Below, one piece after another: positions 24,454 to 32,907 of a stretch of 64,000 nucleotides of DNA (positions within the stretch are counted from its first letter, which is position 1; each line of letters starts with the position of its first letter). The stretch is from Limnoglobus roseus (GTDB taxonomy: Bacteria; Planctomycetota; Planctomycetia; Gemmatales; Gemmataceae), in assembly GCF_008254045.1 (NCBI RefSeq), contig NZ_CP042425.1, positions 3,100,001 to 3,164,000 of the forward strand. The letters run 5' to 3'. The notes below the pieces were generated by a model, which worked only from the letters and a program-made list of their open reading frames with translations, had not been told where the DNA came from and did no database searches. Made by a program: the position numbers and the translations under genes.

Positions 24454-24968
24454 CCCTTCGGCGTCAGCTTTGCGATCAGTTCCGCTTGCGCCGGCCAATC
24501 CTCGGTGAGAACCGCCCGGCCGGCCCCCTTGTAGTCCGTGTAGTCGAAGCCGGGGGCCATCGTCGCGCCGAGCAGCGCGAAGCCGTCGTCGGCCAGCAAT
24601 CGGGTGCCCTGCCACACGCCGGCCGGCACGACCAACTGCGGCACCTGTCCGGCGGTCAGGTCATTGCCGAGCGTGACCACGTGCGACTTCCCGTGCGGCC
24701 AGAGTTGCAGCATCTGCACCGGCGAGCCGAGGTAGAAGTGGAAGATTTCGTCGCCCGGTAGGGCGTGCATTTCCGACACGTGCCCCGGCTTGAGTAGGTA
24801 GTAGATTGTCGTCGCCAGCGACCGCGGCCCGGCGTACTGCGGCAGGACGCCCGCCGGCAGCGTCGTGCGACTGCGGTAAATCTCGCGGAAGAACCCGCCT
24901 TCGACCGGGTGCGGTTGGAGCTTCAAAATGCGGATCACATCGTCGGCCGTCATGGACATTATGGACAT
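24450..24968 (-). CDS. DUF985 cupin-family protein
   Basis: This 172-residue protein has the single-domain DUF985 (cupin 5) layout: IRILKLQPHPVEGGFFREIYRS, a histidine-containing DEIFHFYLGSPV strand and VVPAGVWQGTRLL. The DUF985 fold is that of an RmlC-like cupin. Homologues are sometimes called epimerase-like, but no activity is established. Starts at 24968, 24959 and 24953 are all ATG and in frame; the last gives the conserved MTADDVIRIL. The gene lies directly downstream of a palindromic repeat. Confidence 0.82.
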   Translation of the reverse strand: MSIMSMTADDVIRILKLQPHPVEGGFFREIYRSRTTLPAGVLPQYAGPRSLATTIYYLLKPGHVSEMHALPGDEIFHFYLGSPVQMLQLWPHGKSHVVTLGNDLTAGQVPQLVVPAGVWQGTRLLADDGFALLGATMAPGFDYTDYKGAGRAVLTEDWPAQAELIAKLTPKG

Positions 24969-24973
24969 TCCCA

Positions 24974-25098
24974 AAATTGAGCCACGGATGAACACGGATA
25001 AAACCGCGAGCCATACTTCAGTACAGCTCGGCCGGGTCCGGCTTTACAATAAATCGATAGGGGCTCTCGTCTGATCCGTGTTCATCTGGGGCCAATTT
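24974..25098. repeat. GATGAACACGGAT palindromic element
   Basis: An imperfect inverted repeat joins 24974-24999 (containing GCCACGGATGAACACGGAT) and 25074-25098 (ATCCGTGTTCATCTGG...). The centre is about 74 bases. The termini differ from the CACAGAGG family but have the same layout. It fills the space between the cupin gene and the methyltransferase gene. Only one copy is seen in this window. Confidence 0.75.
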
Positions 25099-25103
25099 CA
25101 CCT

Positions 25104-26132
25104 CTACACCGTGGCCACCACGATCGAGTAGCCGCGGTTCTCGATCACGTCGCACTCCCCGAAGCTCTCGAAGATGATCGGCACGACGGCCGTCGGCATC
25201 TTCGTGACGATGTAGAACTTTCCGCCCGGCTTCAGCAGGTCGCGGGAACTGCCCACGAACAGGCGGGCCACCATCGAGTCGCCGTAGTACGGCGGGTTCG
25301 CGAGGATCACGTCGAAGCCGTTCATCGGCAGGCCGGCCATCGTCTCGCTCGTGACGATCTCGTAGTTCGTCACGCCGTTGGCCTTCGCGTTGATTTCACA
25401 GACGGCGTTCGCCCGCAGGTGGCTGTCGATGAACGTGAGTTTGCCGAGCTTCGCTTTCGTGGACATCAGGCAGCCGACGACGCCGCACCCGCTGCCGAGG
25501 TCGAGGAGGCTATCGCCGTCCTTCACTTCGGCGATTTCCAGCAGTGCCCGCGTGCCGCTGTCCATGCGGCCGTAGCTGAACACGCCCGGCCGCGTGAGGA
25601 AGTCCATCGACGGGCCGCCGCTGACCTTCGCGTGGAAGTTGATCTCGTGCCGCCGCCGTTCGCGCGGCTCGTCGCCCTTCGTGCTGAAGAACGCCATGCC
25701 CGCTTCGCTCGACGGCGTCTGCCCGCACTTGCCGAACATCTTCTTGTGCAGTTTTGCGAACTCGGTGTCCTTCTCGTACTCCGACAACGTGATGAACGTG
25801 CCGCCGGGGTTCAGAACGTGCGCCCCTTGTTCGATCAGGTCGAGTTTCAGTTCGCGGTCGGTGTGCGACCCGGCCGGCAGCAGCACGGTGTTGAATTTCT
25901 GCGGCAAGTCCCACAGGTCCGGGGCCGTGACGACCTCGGCCGTCGCGTTCATCTCGGTCAGGTCGTCGCGCAGGCGGGCGGCCGGGAAGAGGTCCATCTG
26001 ATAGCAGGTGGTGTCCGGCAGGTTCATTGCTTGGACGAGGAACGCGACCGACTTCGGCGCGCCCATCGGGATGCAGACCGGCGGCTTCACGCGGGCGGCG
26101 ACGGCGGGGTACAGTTCCGTGAGAAAGCGCAT
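25104..26132 (-). CDS. RsmC/RlmG-like rRNA guanine-N2 methyltransferase
   Basis: This 342-residue protein has two methyltransferase-like halves. The C-terminal MTS domain has S-adenosylmethionine motif I DLGSGCGVVG (211-220) and catalytic NPPY (279-282), the signature of N2-guanine or N6-adenine methylation. The N-terminal half lacks these motifs, as in RsmC and RlmG, where it is a degenerate copy that helps bind rRNA. RsmC-like is preferred, but the exact rRNA target cannot be told. The ATG at 26132 has AGGAG six bases upstream; the frame extends further without support. Confidence 0.8.
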   Translation of the reverse strand: MRFLTELYPAVAARVKPPVCIPMGAPKSVAFLVQAMNLPDTTCYQMDLFPAARLRDDLTEMNATAEVVTAPDLWDLPQKFNTVLLPAGSHTDRELKLDLIEQGAHVLNPGGTFITLSEYEKDTEFAKLHKKMFGKCGQTPSSEAGMAFFSTKGDEPRERRRHEINFHAKVSGGPSMDFLTRPGVFSYGRMDSGTRALLEIAEVKDGDSLLDLGSGCGVVGCLMSTKAKLGKLTFIDSHLRANAVCEINAKANGVTNYEIVTSETMAGLPMNGFDVILANPPYYGDSMVARLFVGSSRDLLKPGGKFYIVTKMPTAVVPIIFESFGECDVIENRGYSIVVATV

Positions 26133-26236
26133 GACGCTCCTGATAGGTGGAAGAGTCAGTGTAGTCAAAGGCCGAACCGCGGCGCGGCGTCTTTTGCGCC
26201 GCGGCCGGTTCAATGGGTGCGAGAGAGGGCCGTGAC

Positions 26237-28792
26237 TTAACGGGACGAGTTATTGGAAAACAGGCGGCCCAAGTCGTTCGAGGCGCGCTGGAATTCCCGA
26301 TCCTCGCTCATGCTCTGGAAGGCGTAGTCTTGCCGGATGTCCTCGGGGTGCCTCTCCCGGTACTCGGCCTTGACGGCGTTGCCGAGCCACTCGATTGCCT
26401 TGTCCCGGTCCGTCGGGGTGCCGCCGGGGCCTTGTGCCCGAATCCCGTAGACGGCGGCGACCGCATAGCACTCCGCTCCCGACGGGTGGTCGCGACGGGT
26501 CGCGGGGGCGAAGTGCTTCCAGGCTTTCTCCGCATACGCGACCGCCTGCTCGGGCTTACGTTCCATGATTTGGAGGCGGGCCGAGAGGAGGTAGCAGTTC
26601 CCCAACTCCTCCGAGAGTGCCACGTCGCCGGGGTTCCGCTGGTACAAGCCTTCGTACTCCTTCCGGGCTTGCTCCAAGAGCGTGGCCGCCTGAGCCGGGG
26701 CCTTGGTCAAGACGTAGAGTTCGCCGAGTTGACTGTACGTGCCGGCCAAGTCGCTGCGGTACTCGGTCACGCTCCCCCGAACTTTCAACAGGTCTTCCCG
26801 GAGGAGGCGGGCCTTGTCCCAGAAATAGAGGGCCGTGTCGTAGGCCCGGTTCCGGGTCTGATACCCGGCCAAATTCCCCCAACTCCGGGCCAACTGAAAG
26901 CGGGCCTTCTGTAGCTCGTCGTTGTGCGCCGGGTCGGCACTCTTCTTCGCCAACTCCTCCTCGACGCGCTCGCGGATCTTGTGCGACTGCCAGAAATCGT
27001 GGTCCGCCTCGCGCCACAAGCCGAGGGCCATCTGGGAATCTCCGCGGTAGCCGTACCCGCGGGCCAAGTCCTGAGAATATTCCGCCCGCGCCGGCTCGGC
27101 GTCGTGAATCCGCTGCCGGAGGGCGATCGATTGCTTGTACTCGTCGAGCGCGGCCTTGTGCTCGTTGGTGGCGGCCCGGAGTTCGCCGAGTTGGTGGTGG
27201 GTTTCCGCCAGCCCGCTCAGGACCGCCAGGTCGTTCGGGGTCGCCGTGCGGAGCGTCTCAAAGATCGAGCGGGCGTCCTTCAGCTTTTGGTCGGCCTCGT
27301 CGTACCGGCCGAGTTCGCGGACCAACCGCCCGGATTTGGAGACGACCTCGGCGAGTTGAACCTGCGCCACGGCCTCCCGTTCGGCCGCCCCCCGGTACAA
27401 CTTCTCGGCCTCGGTGTAGGCCTTGATCGCCTCTTGCTTGTTCCCCGTCTGGGCGATGAGTTTGCCGAGGGTCGCGGTGTCCTGCGCCAGCGTGAGCGGG
27501 GACGTGCCGTCCCGGCGGCTCCGGTCGACCAACACGGTGTAGTACCCGGCCAGCGCCTTCCGCATCGCCTCCTGGGCCTTCTCGTCCAACTCGCCGTTCA
27601 ACGCGAGGTCGCGGATTTGATTGATCGCCGCGAGCGATTCCGCGTTCCGCTCGAACAGTTCCTTCTGACGCTTCTCGTCTCGCTCTTTCTCCAAGAGGGC
27701 CAGCCGCGCCTCGCTCTCGTTCGCGCGCCAAATCACCACGAACCCCGCCGTGGTGCCGAGGGCGACCAGGATCGCCAGCACGATCGCCGTCTCCTTCGGC
27801 CGCCGGCGGACCCGCCGCCAGAGTCGCTCCCACCACGGCGTCGGCCGGGCGACGATCGGCTCGCTGTTCAGCCACCGCCGCAGGTCGTCCGCCAACTCCA
27901 GGGCGGTCTGGTACCGGGCCTTCGGCGACTTCTCCAGGCACTTCAGGCAGATCGTGCTGAGGTCCCGCGGCAGGCGGGGGACGAGAACGCTCGGCGCGGT
28001 CGGGTCGGCGTACTGCACCTGCGCGAGAATGTCCCACACCTTCGCCCCGGCGAACGGCGGGCGGCCGGTGAGCATCTCGTAAAGGATGGTCCCGAGGGCG
28101 TACACGTCTGTGCCGGCGCTGGTCGCCTTCACGTCGCCGCTGGCCTGTTCCGGGGCCATGTACCCCGGCGTGCCGAACACGTCGCCGGTTCGGGTCCGGC
28201 CGGATGCGTCCTCGATCCGCTTACCCAGGCCGAAGTCGCTGACCTTGAGCGTACCGGCCCGCGTGACGAGGACGTTCGCCGGCTTCAGGTCGCGGTGGAC
28301 GATGCCCTTCAGGTGGGCCTCGTGGACGGCCCGCGCCAGCGTCTCGATCATCTGGGCCGCTTCGCGGGGCTTGGGGAGTTGCTTGCGGAGTTGGTCGCCG
28401 AGGCTGCCACCGTCGATGTACTCCAACACGATGTACGGCTGGGACTGGTTGTCCATCCCGATGTCGTGGACTTTAACGATGTTCGTGTGTTCCAGGCACG
28501 CCACCAACTCGGCCTCGCCCCGAAAGCGGTTAATGTCGTCGATCCCCGTGCCGGCCTTCAGCACCTTGACCGCAACGTACCGCTTCAACTCCGGGTCGAA
28601 CGCCTTGTACACGCGGCCCATGCCGCCCTCGCCGAGTTCGTCAACGATCTCGTACTTGCCGATCCGTCCGGACCGAATCGTCGTGCTTACGGGGGGGGCG
28701 GTCGATTGGCCCGCCGACTTGTCCGCCGACTGAATTTGCGTCTGGAGGATGGGCGGCCGGGAGTGGTCGAAGGTGGTGGTTTCTTCCGTCAT
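26237..28792 (-). CDS. Membrane Ser/Thr protein kinase with C-terminal TPR-like repeats
   Basis: This 851-residue Hanks-type kinase has the P-loop GEGGMGRVY, catalytic Lys76 (VAVK), HRDLKPANV (His166, Asp168), DFG (186-188) and GTPGYMAPEQ, so it should be active. A membrane helix spans about 336-355, leaving the kinase in the cytoplasm and the rest outside. The region from about 380 to 820 consists of helical repeats of TPR type (for example ELRAATNEHKAALDEYKQS). This layout is common in planctomycetes. Substrate and signal are unknown. It points away from the multidomain secreted protein gene. Confidence 0.93.
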   Translation of the reverse strand: MTEETTTFDHSRPPILQTQIQSADKSAGQSTAPPVSTTIRSGRIGKYEIVDELGEGGMGRVYKAFDPELKRYVAVKVLKAGTGIDDINRFRGEAELVACLEHTNIVKVHDIGMDNQSQPYIVLEYIDGGSLGDQLRKQLPKPREAAQMIETLARAVHEAHLKGIVHRDLKPANVLVTRAGTLKVSDFGLGKRIEDASGRTRTGDVFGTPGYMAPEQASGDVKATSAGTDVYALGTILYEMLTGRPPFAGAKVWDILAQVQYADPTAPSVLVPRLPRDLSTICLKCLEKSPKARYQTALELADDLRRWLNSEPIVARPTPWWERLWRRVRRRPKETAIVLAILVALGTTAGFVVIWRANESEARLALLEKERDEKRQKELFERNAESLAAINQIRDLALNGELDEKAQEAMRKALAGYYTVLVDRSRRDGTSPLTLAQDTATLGKLIAQTGNKQEAIKAYTEAEKLYRGAAEREAVAQVQLAEVVSKSGRLVRELGRYDEADQKLKDARSIFETLRTATPNDLAVLSGLAETHHQLGELRAATNEHKAALDEYKQSIALRQRIHDAEPARAEYSQDLARGYGYRGDSQMALGLWREADHDFWQSHKIRERVEEELAKKSADPAHNDELQKARFQLARSWGNLAGYQTRNRAYDTALYFWDKARLLREDLLKVRGSVTEYRSDLAGTYSQLGELYVLTKAPAQAATLLEQARKEYEGLYQRNPGDVALSEELGNCYLLSARLQIMERKPEQAVAYAEKAWKHFAPATRRDHPSGAECYAVAAVYGIRAQGPGGTPTDRDKAIEWLGNAVKAEYRERHPEDIRQDYAFQSMSEDREFQRASNDLGRLFSNNSSR

Positions 28793-29098
28793 GGGGCGTT
28801 CTCAATTGTCAATGTTCAAGGGGAACCAACGACTCGACAACCCAACGGCGGCCCGATTCAGCCCAGACCGCCTATATTCTGTTTAGCACTCAAGTTAGGC
28901 GCAATCTATCTGAATTCTGTCAGTGTTTGTTCCGTTCGTATACTCGTTGCGGACGAGAGAACGGCACGCCGTGGTGCCGATCGACCGTTTCGCACTGCCA
29001 ACTTTCCCATCACCAACCTGGACTAGCTTTTCTCCGCCGGCGTCGCTATCGCCGTTCCTCCAGAGTACCCGAACTTCGTTCGCGGAGGAACCGCCAAG
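28793..29098. other. Divergent intergenic region, no gene seen
   Basis: These 306 bases separate the kinase gene and the secreted protein gene, which point apart. The middle is AT-richer than its surroundings and contains TATATT (28873-28878), which might belong to a promoter. GGAGGA lies before the downstream ATG at 29099. No tRNA, hairpin or plausible coding frame is evident. Confidence 0.5.
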
Positions 29099-32000
29099 AT
29101 GTTCCGTATCCCCCTGACGCTCACACTTTTACTCGCCTTCACACTTCTGGCTCAATCCGCCCCGCCGCCGTCGTTTGACGATGCGGCTCTGCGGGCGGTG
29201 CAGTTCGTGGACGACCGCGAGGGTTGGGCGGCCGGCGACGACGGCGTCATCTGGCACAGCATCGACGGCGGGCAAGCCTGGGAGCGTCAGAAGTCCGGCA
29301 CGCGAGCCACGCTGACCGGCATTCACTTCCTCACGCCTTACAGTGGCTTCGTCTCCGGGCGAACCGAATTGCCCGGCGACCTCGGCAGCAGCGGCGTTTT
29401 GCTCGCCACCACCGACGGCGGCATCACCTGGAGCGAAATCTCCAACGGCCTGCTGCCGGGGCTGAACGTGGTGCGGTTCTTCGACGAGAAGAACGGCCTC
29501 GTCGCCGGCGACAGTTGTGGGGCGTACCCCGGCGGGGCGTTCACGACGACCGACGGCGGCAAGAGCTGGCTGCCGGTCGTCGGGCCGCTGAGCGGTTCGT
29601 GGCTGGCCGCCGATTGCACGGACACGAAAATCGGGAAGTTGCCCATGCTCGTCGGTGCGGGGAGGAATAAGGCCGTCACGATCAGCAACGGGGAACTCGT
29701 GAACGCCGGCATCAGTTTGCCGGACGGCCGCTCCTATCGGGCCGTGAAATCGAACGGCAAGGCCACGTTCGTGGTCGGCGACGGCGGCTTGTTGTTCATC
29801 AACCGCGACTACCCGACCGGCCCGTGGATCCCCAATCCCGAACTGCCGCTGCCGGCGGAAGCCCGTGCCGTCTGCGACTTCGACACGATCAGTGTCGTCG
29901 GCGACAAGGTATGGCTCGCCGGTCGGCCGGGGTCCGTCGTCCTGCACAGTCCGGATAACGGTACCACTTGGAGCGTGCAGTCGACCGATTCGCACGTTCC
30001 GCTGCATTCGATCCAGATGCTGAACGCCACGACCGGCTGGGCCGTCGGCGAACTCGGCACGATCTTGAAGACGACCAACGGCGGCCAGAAGTGGAACCAC
30101 GTTCGCGGCAAACTGCAAGCGGCCGTGCTGACGGCTCACGCCTCGCCGAAGAGTGTGCCGCTGACGATGTTCCCGGTGGTTGGGGCGGCCGAAGGCTATC
30201 TGACGGCGACGGTGGCGTTCACGAGTGCCGACGCCGCGACCGCCGACCCGAAGCGGGCGGCCGACCCGTTCCGACTCTCGACGGCGATTCGCCTCGCGGG
30301 TGGGGCGTCGGCCGAAACGCTGTGGGCCTTCCCGCTGCCGGGCCACTGCGACGGCCTACCGGCCGACGGCCTCCGCACCTACTGGGACCGCCTCCACGAC
30401 GGCAAGGCAGCCGAGCAACTCGTCCGGCAGATGACCCTCGCTATCCGCATGTGGCGGCCCGAAGTGATCGTCACCGACAGCGTGATGCCGAACGCCCCGC
30501 CCGCGGAACAACTGATCCTCGCAACGGCCCAGGAAGCGTTCAAGCGGGCCGCCGAACCGACCGCCTTCCCAGAACAAATTACGACACTGGGGCTGAAGCC
30601 GCACGCGGTGAAGAAGCTATGTGGCACCGCCGTGGGAGCAGAGGGTTACATCAAAATTGACCCGAAGGCGTTCCGGTTCGAAATTGCGGACACGGCAGAG
30701 GCGATGGCCTCCCAATCTGTGCAAATGATTCGGGCCAATTGCGAACCGAGCTTCCGCATCGTCTCTCACCGACTGGACCGACTCCAACTGCCGAACGATT
30801 CCGTCCTCAAAGAGAAGCCTCCCATTCAACTGATGGACGGCTGTGCCTTGGCTCAAGGCGGCATGGCTCGCCGGGTCGACCCGAAACAGATTTGGTCGTT
30901 CACGCCCACGTATCTCGGCGAGCGAGAAGCGGCCAACAAGGCCCGCACGGCCATGGCCATGAAGTTCATGGCGCCGCACGATCACGGCGGCCCCGCCCAA
31001 CTCTGGCGGACCCTGGAACAAGACCTCGCCGGCATTCCGGGGGCTGATGCCGCCGAAGTCACCGCCCAACTCATGCGATCTTACCACGACGACACCCTCA
31101 CTCGCGAACTCGCTCACAACGCCGTCAACCACTACCCCACGATGCCCGCCACCCTGCCGGCGTACCGCTGGTTGGCGAACTACCACGCCAGCACCGAGAC
31201 GTTGCGGCGGATCGAACTCGGCCAGATGGCGAGCCTTCGCCCGACCGAGTTCTACGAGATGAAGGGCGACATCCAGCAGGCCGGCCACACCGACGGGGCG
31301 GCTGCGGAACGGGCGAAGTTCCGCACGTCGGAAGCCCGGCGGGACTGGTTCAGCACCGGGCCGAACCTGGAAGGGAAGCTGTTCGCCGTTAATCCGCTGC
31401 TGTCGCGGGAGCCGGCCCAACAACTGGCGTTCAACGCGGCCCGCTTGCAGATGGGCCTGACGGCCGACGCCGAGAAGACGATGGCCGCGTACTACCGGGC
31501 CGTCGTCGGGCGGCCGGTCACGCCGGGGGCGAACCCGTGGTTCGACGCGACCGCCGCCGAACTGTACCTGATGAACCGCAACCTCATGCCGACCTGCCCG
31601 AAGCCGATGGCCGCGTGTCAGAAGATCGCCGAACGGCCGATCCTCGACGGCAAACTCGACGACGGCGTGTGGAAGGGCACGACCGAACTTCCGCTCGCCG
31701 AAGGCACGAAGGAACTGGCCGCCACCCACGGCACGACAGCGCGAATGGCTTTCGACGACGAGTACCTCTACCTCGGCGTGACGTGCCGCCACCCGCAGGG
31801 CGAGCAGGTGCCGCTAGCTGAAGCCCGCAAGCACGACGACGACGTGACGCCGCACGACCGCGTCGAGTTGCTGCTGGACCTCGACCGCGATTACGCGACG
31901 TACTACCGCCTCCGCATCGACCACCGCGGCTGCACGGCCGACGACTGCTGGGGCGACGCGAGTTGGAACCCGCAGTGGTTCGTCGCCGTGAACCCGACGG

Positions 32001-32191
32001 CTACCGGTTGGACGGCCGAAGTCGCGATCCCCCTGAGCGAACTCACCGGCAACCGCCCGCGGCACCAGACCGTGTGGGCCGCAAACCTTACGCGGATTGT
32101 GCCCGGCCGCGGCGTCCTCTCTTGGAGCGGCCCCGCTGACGCGACGCCACGGCCGGAGGGCATGGGGTTGCTGGAGTTCCGGACGAAGTGA
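29099..32191 (+). CDS. Large secreted multidomain protein: Ycf48-like propeller, possible degenerate PIG-L region, CBM9-like domain
   Basis: This 1030-residue protein has a signal peptide (FRIPLTLTLLLAFTLLAQSA). Residues 25-345 carry repeats of the Ycf48/BNR propeller type (GVIWHSIDGGQAWERQ, LLATTDGGITWSE, ILKTTNGGQKWNH). Residues about 350-520 recall a PIG-L deacetylase (AHASPKSVP; LVRQMTLAIRMWRPEVIVTD), but the metal-binding AHPDD is AHASP, so catalysis is doubtful. The C-terminal 160 residues resemble a CBM9-like sugar-binding domain (ILDGKLDDGVWKG, DDEYLYLGVTC, HDRVELLLDLD). GGAGGA supports the ATG. It is probably periplasmic or on the cell surface. The middle assignment is tentative. Confidence 0.65.
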   Translation: MFRIPLTLTLLLAFTLLAQSAPPPSFDDAALRAVQFVDDREGWAAGDDGVIWHSIDGGQAWERQKSGTRATLTGIHFLTPYSGFVSGRTELPGDLGSSGVLLATTDGGITWSEISNGLLPGLNVVRFFDEKNGLVAGDSCGAYPGGAFTTTDGGKSWLPVVGPLSGSWLAADCTDTKIGKLPMLVGAGRNKAVTISNGELVNAGISLPDGRSYRAVKSNGKATFVVGDGGLLFINRDYPTGPWIPNPELPLPAEARAVCDFDTISVVGDKVWLAGRPGSVVLHSPDNGTTWSVQSTDSHVPLHSIQMLNATTGWAVGELGTILKTTNGGQKWNHVRGKLQAAVLTAHASPKSVPLTMFPVVGAAEGYLTATVAFTSADAATADPKRAADPFRLSTAIRLAGGASAETLWAFPLPGHCDGLPADGLRTYWDRLHDGKAAEQLVRQMTLAIRMWRPEVIVTDSVMPNAPPAEQLILATAQEAFKRAAEPTAFPEQITTLGLKPHAVKKLCGTAVGAEGYIKIDPKAFRFEIADTAEAMASQSVQMIRANCEPSFRIVSHRLDRLQLPNDSVLKEKPPIQLMDGCALAQGGMARRVDPKQIWSFTPTYLGEREAANKARTAMAMKFMAPHDHGGPAQLWRTLEQDLAGIPGADAAEVTAQLMRSYHDDTLTRELAHNAVNHYPTMPATLPAYRWLANYHASTETLRRIELGQMASLRPTEFYEMKGDIQQAGHTDGAAAERAKFRTSEARRDWFSTGPNLEGKLFAVNPLLSREPAQQLAFNAARLQMGLTADAEKTMAAYYRAVVGRPVTPGANPWFDATAAELYLMNRNLMPTCPKPMAACQKIAERPILDGKLDDGVWKGTTELPLAEGTKELAATHGTTARMAFDDEYLYLGVTCRHPQGEQVPLAEARKHDDDVTPHDRVELLLDLDRDYATYYRLRIDHRGCTADDCWGDASWNPQWFVAVNPTATGWTAEVAIPLSELTGNRPRHQTVWAANLTRIVPGRGVLSWSGPADATPRPEGMGLLEFRTK

Positions 32192-32218
32192 TGGTATCGT
32201 GTTGAAGGAGGAACACGC

Positions 32219-32836
32219 ATGACGACCGCAACGCTCTTGGCCCCCGCCCCCGCTGCGACGACTCCGCCGCCCGTGCAATGGCCGCGGCCGTACCGGTGGA
32301 CGGTGCAGCAGTTCCACGACGCGAACGAACAAGGCGTCTTCGGCGAAGGCAGTCGGGTCATCTTGATTCACGGCGAACTGGTGGAGCAAGGACCGATGAA
32401 CCCAACGCACGCGATGGGGGTGGGGCTCGTCAACGCGGTTTTATCCAAGGTGTTCGCCGAAGGCTTTTACGTCCGCGTGCAGTTGCCGATCTTCGTCAAG
32501 CGTGACACCGACCCGATTCCCGATTTCGCGGTCGTTGTCGGCAGCCCGCGGGATTTCCCGACGCACCCCACTACGGCAGCCCTCGTCGTCGAAGTCGCGG
32601 ATAGTTCTTTGGCCCTCGACACCACGACGAAGGCCGAACTCTACGCCACCGCCGGGATCGCCGACTATTGGGTCATCGACATTCAGCATCGCGTCCTTCT
32701 CGTCTTTCGCGACCCGTCGCCGCTACCGGACGGCGGGATGCATTATCGAACGCAACTCGCCCTGACGCCGGCAGACAGCGTCTCGCCGCTTGCCGCCCCG
32801 ACCGCGACCATTCGGGTGGCCGACTTGCTGCCGTGA
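32219..32836 (+). CDS. Uma2 family protein (DUF820), PD-(D/E)XK nuclease-like
   Basis: This 205-residue Uma2 protein has the restriction-endonuclease-like core: PDFAVVVGSP, LVVEVADSS, then the catalytic-type Lys in TKAELYATAGIADYWVID. Uma2 proteins are abundant in cyanobacteria and planctomycetes; nuclease activity is predicted from the fold and has rarely been tested. GAGGAA lies before the ATG. It lies 27 bases after the secreted protein gene and 71 bases before the next. Confidence 0.85.
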   Translation: MTTATLLAPAPAATTPPPVQWPRPYRWTVQQFHDANEQGVFGEGSRVILIHGELVEQGPMNPTHAMGVGLVNAVLSKVFAEGFYVRVQLPIFVKRDTDPIPDFAVVVGSPRDFPTHPTTAALVVEVADSSLALDTTTKAELYATAGIADYWVIDIQHRVLLVFRDPSPLPDGGMHYRTQLALTPADSVSPLAAPTATIRVADLLP

Positions 32837-32907
32837 CATGTTGAAATCCCGCGGTCCGGTCGACGACTATACTGAGAGCTGGCCCCCGTCCCGCCGCGAG
32901 ATCACCA

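Noticed and set aside
26924..29026. 700-codon open frame antisense to the kinase gene
   Set aside because: The kinase on the other strand shows complete catalytic motifs, and the antisense product is low-complexity Arg/Leu/Val/Gly-rich with no motif.
28793..29098. Possible small protein or tRNA in the kinase upstream gap
   Set aside because: Short frames there lack a start signal and conserved phrases, and no cloverleaf can be drawn.
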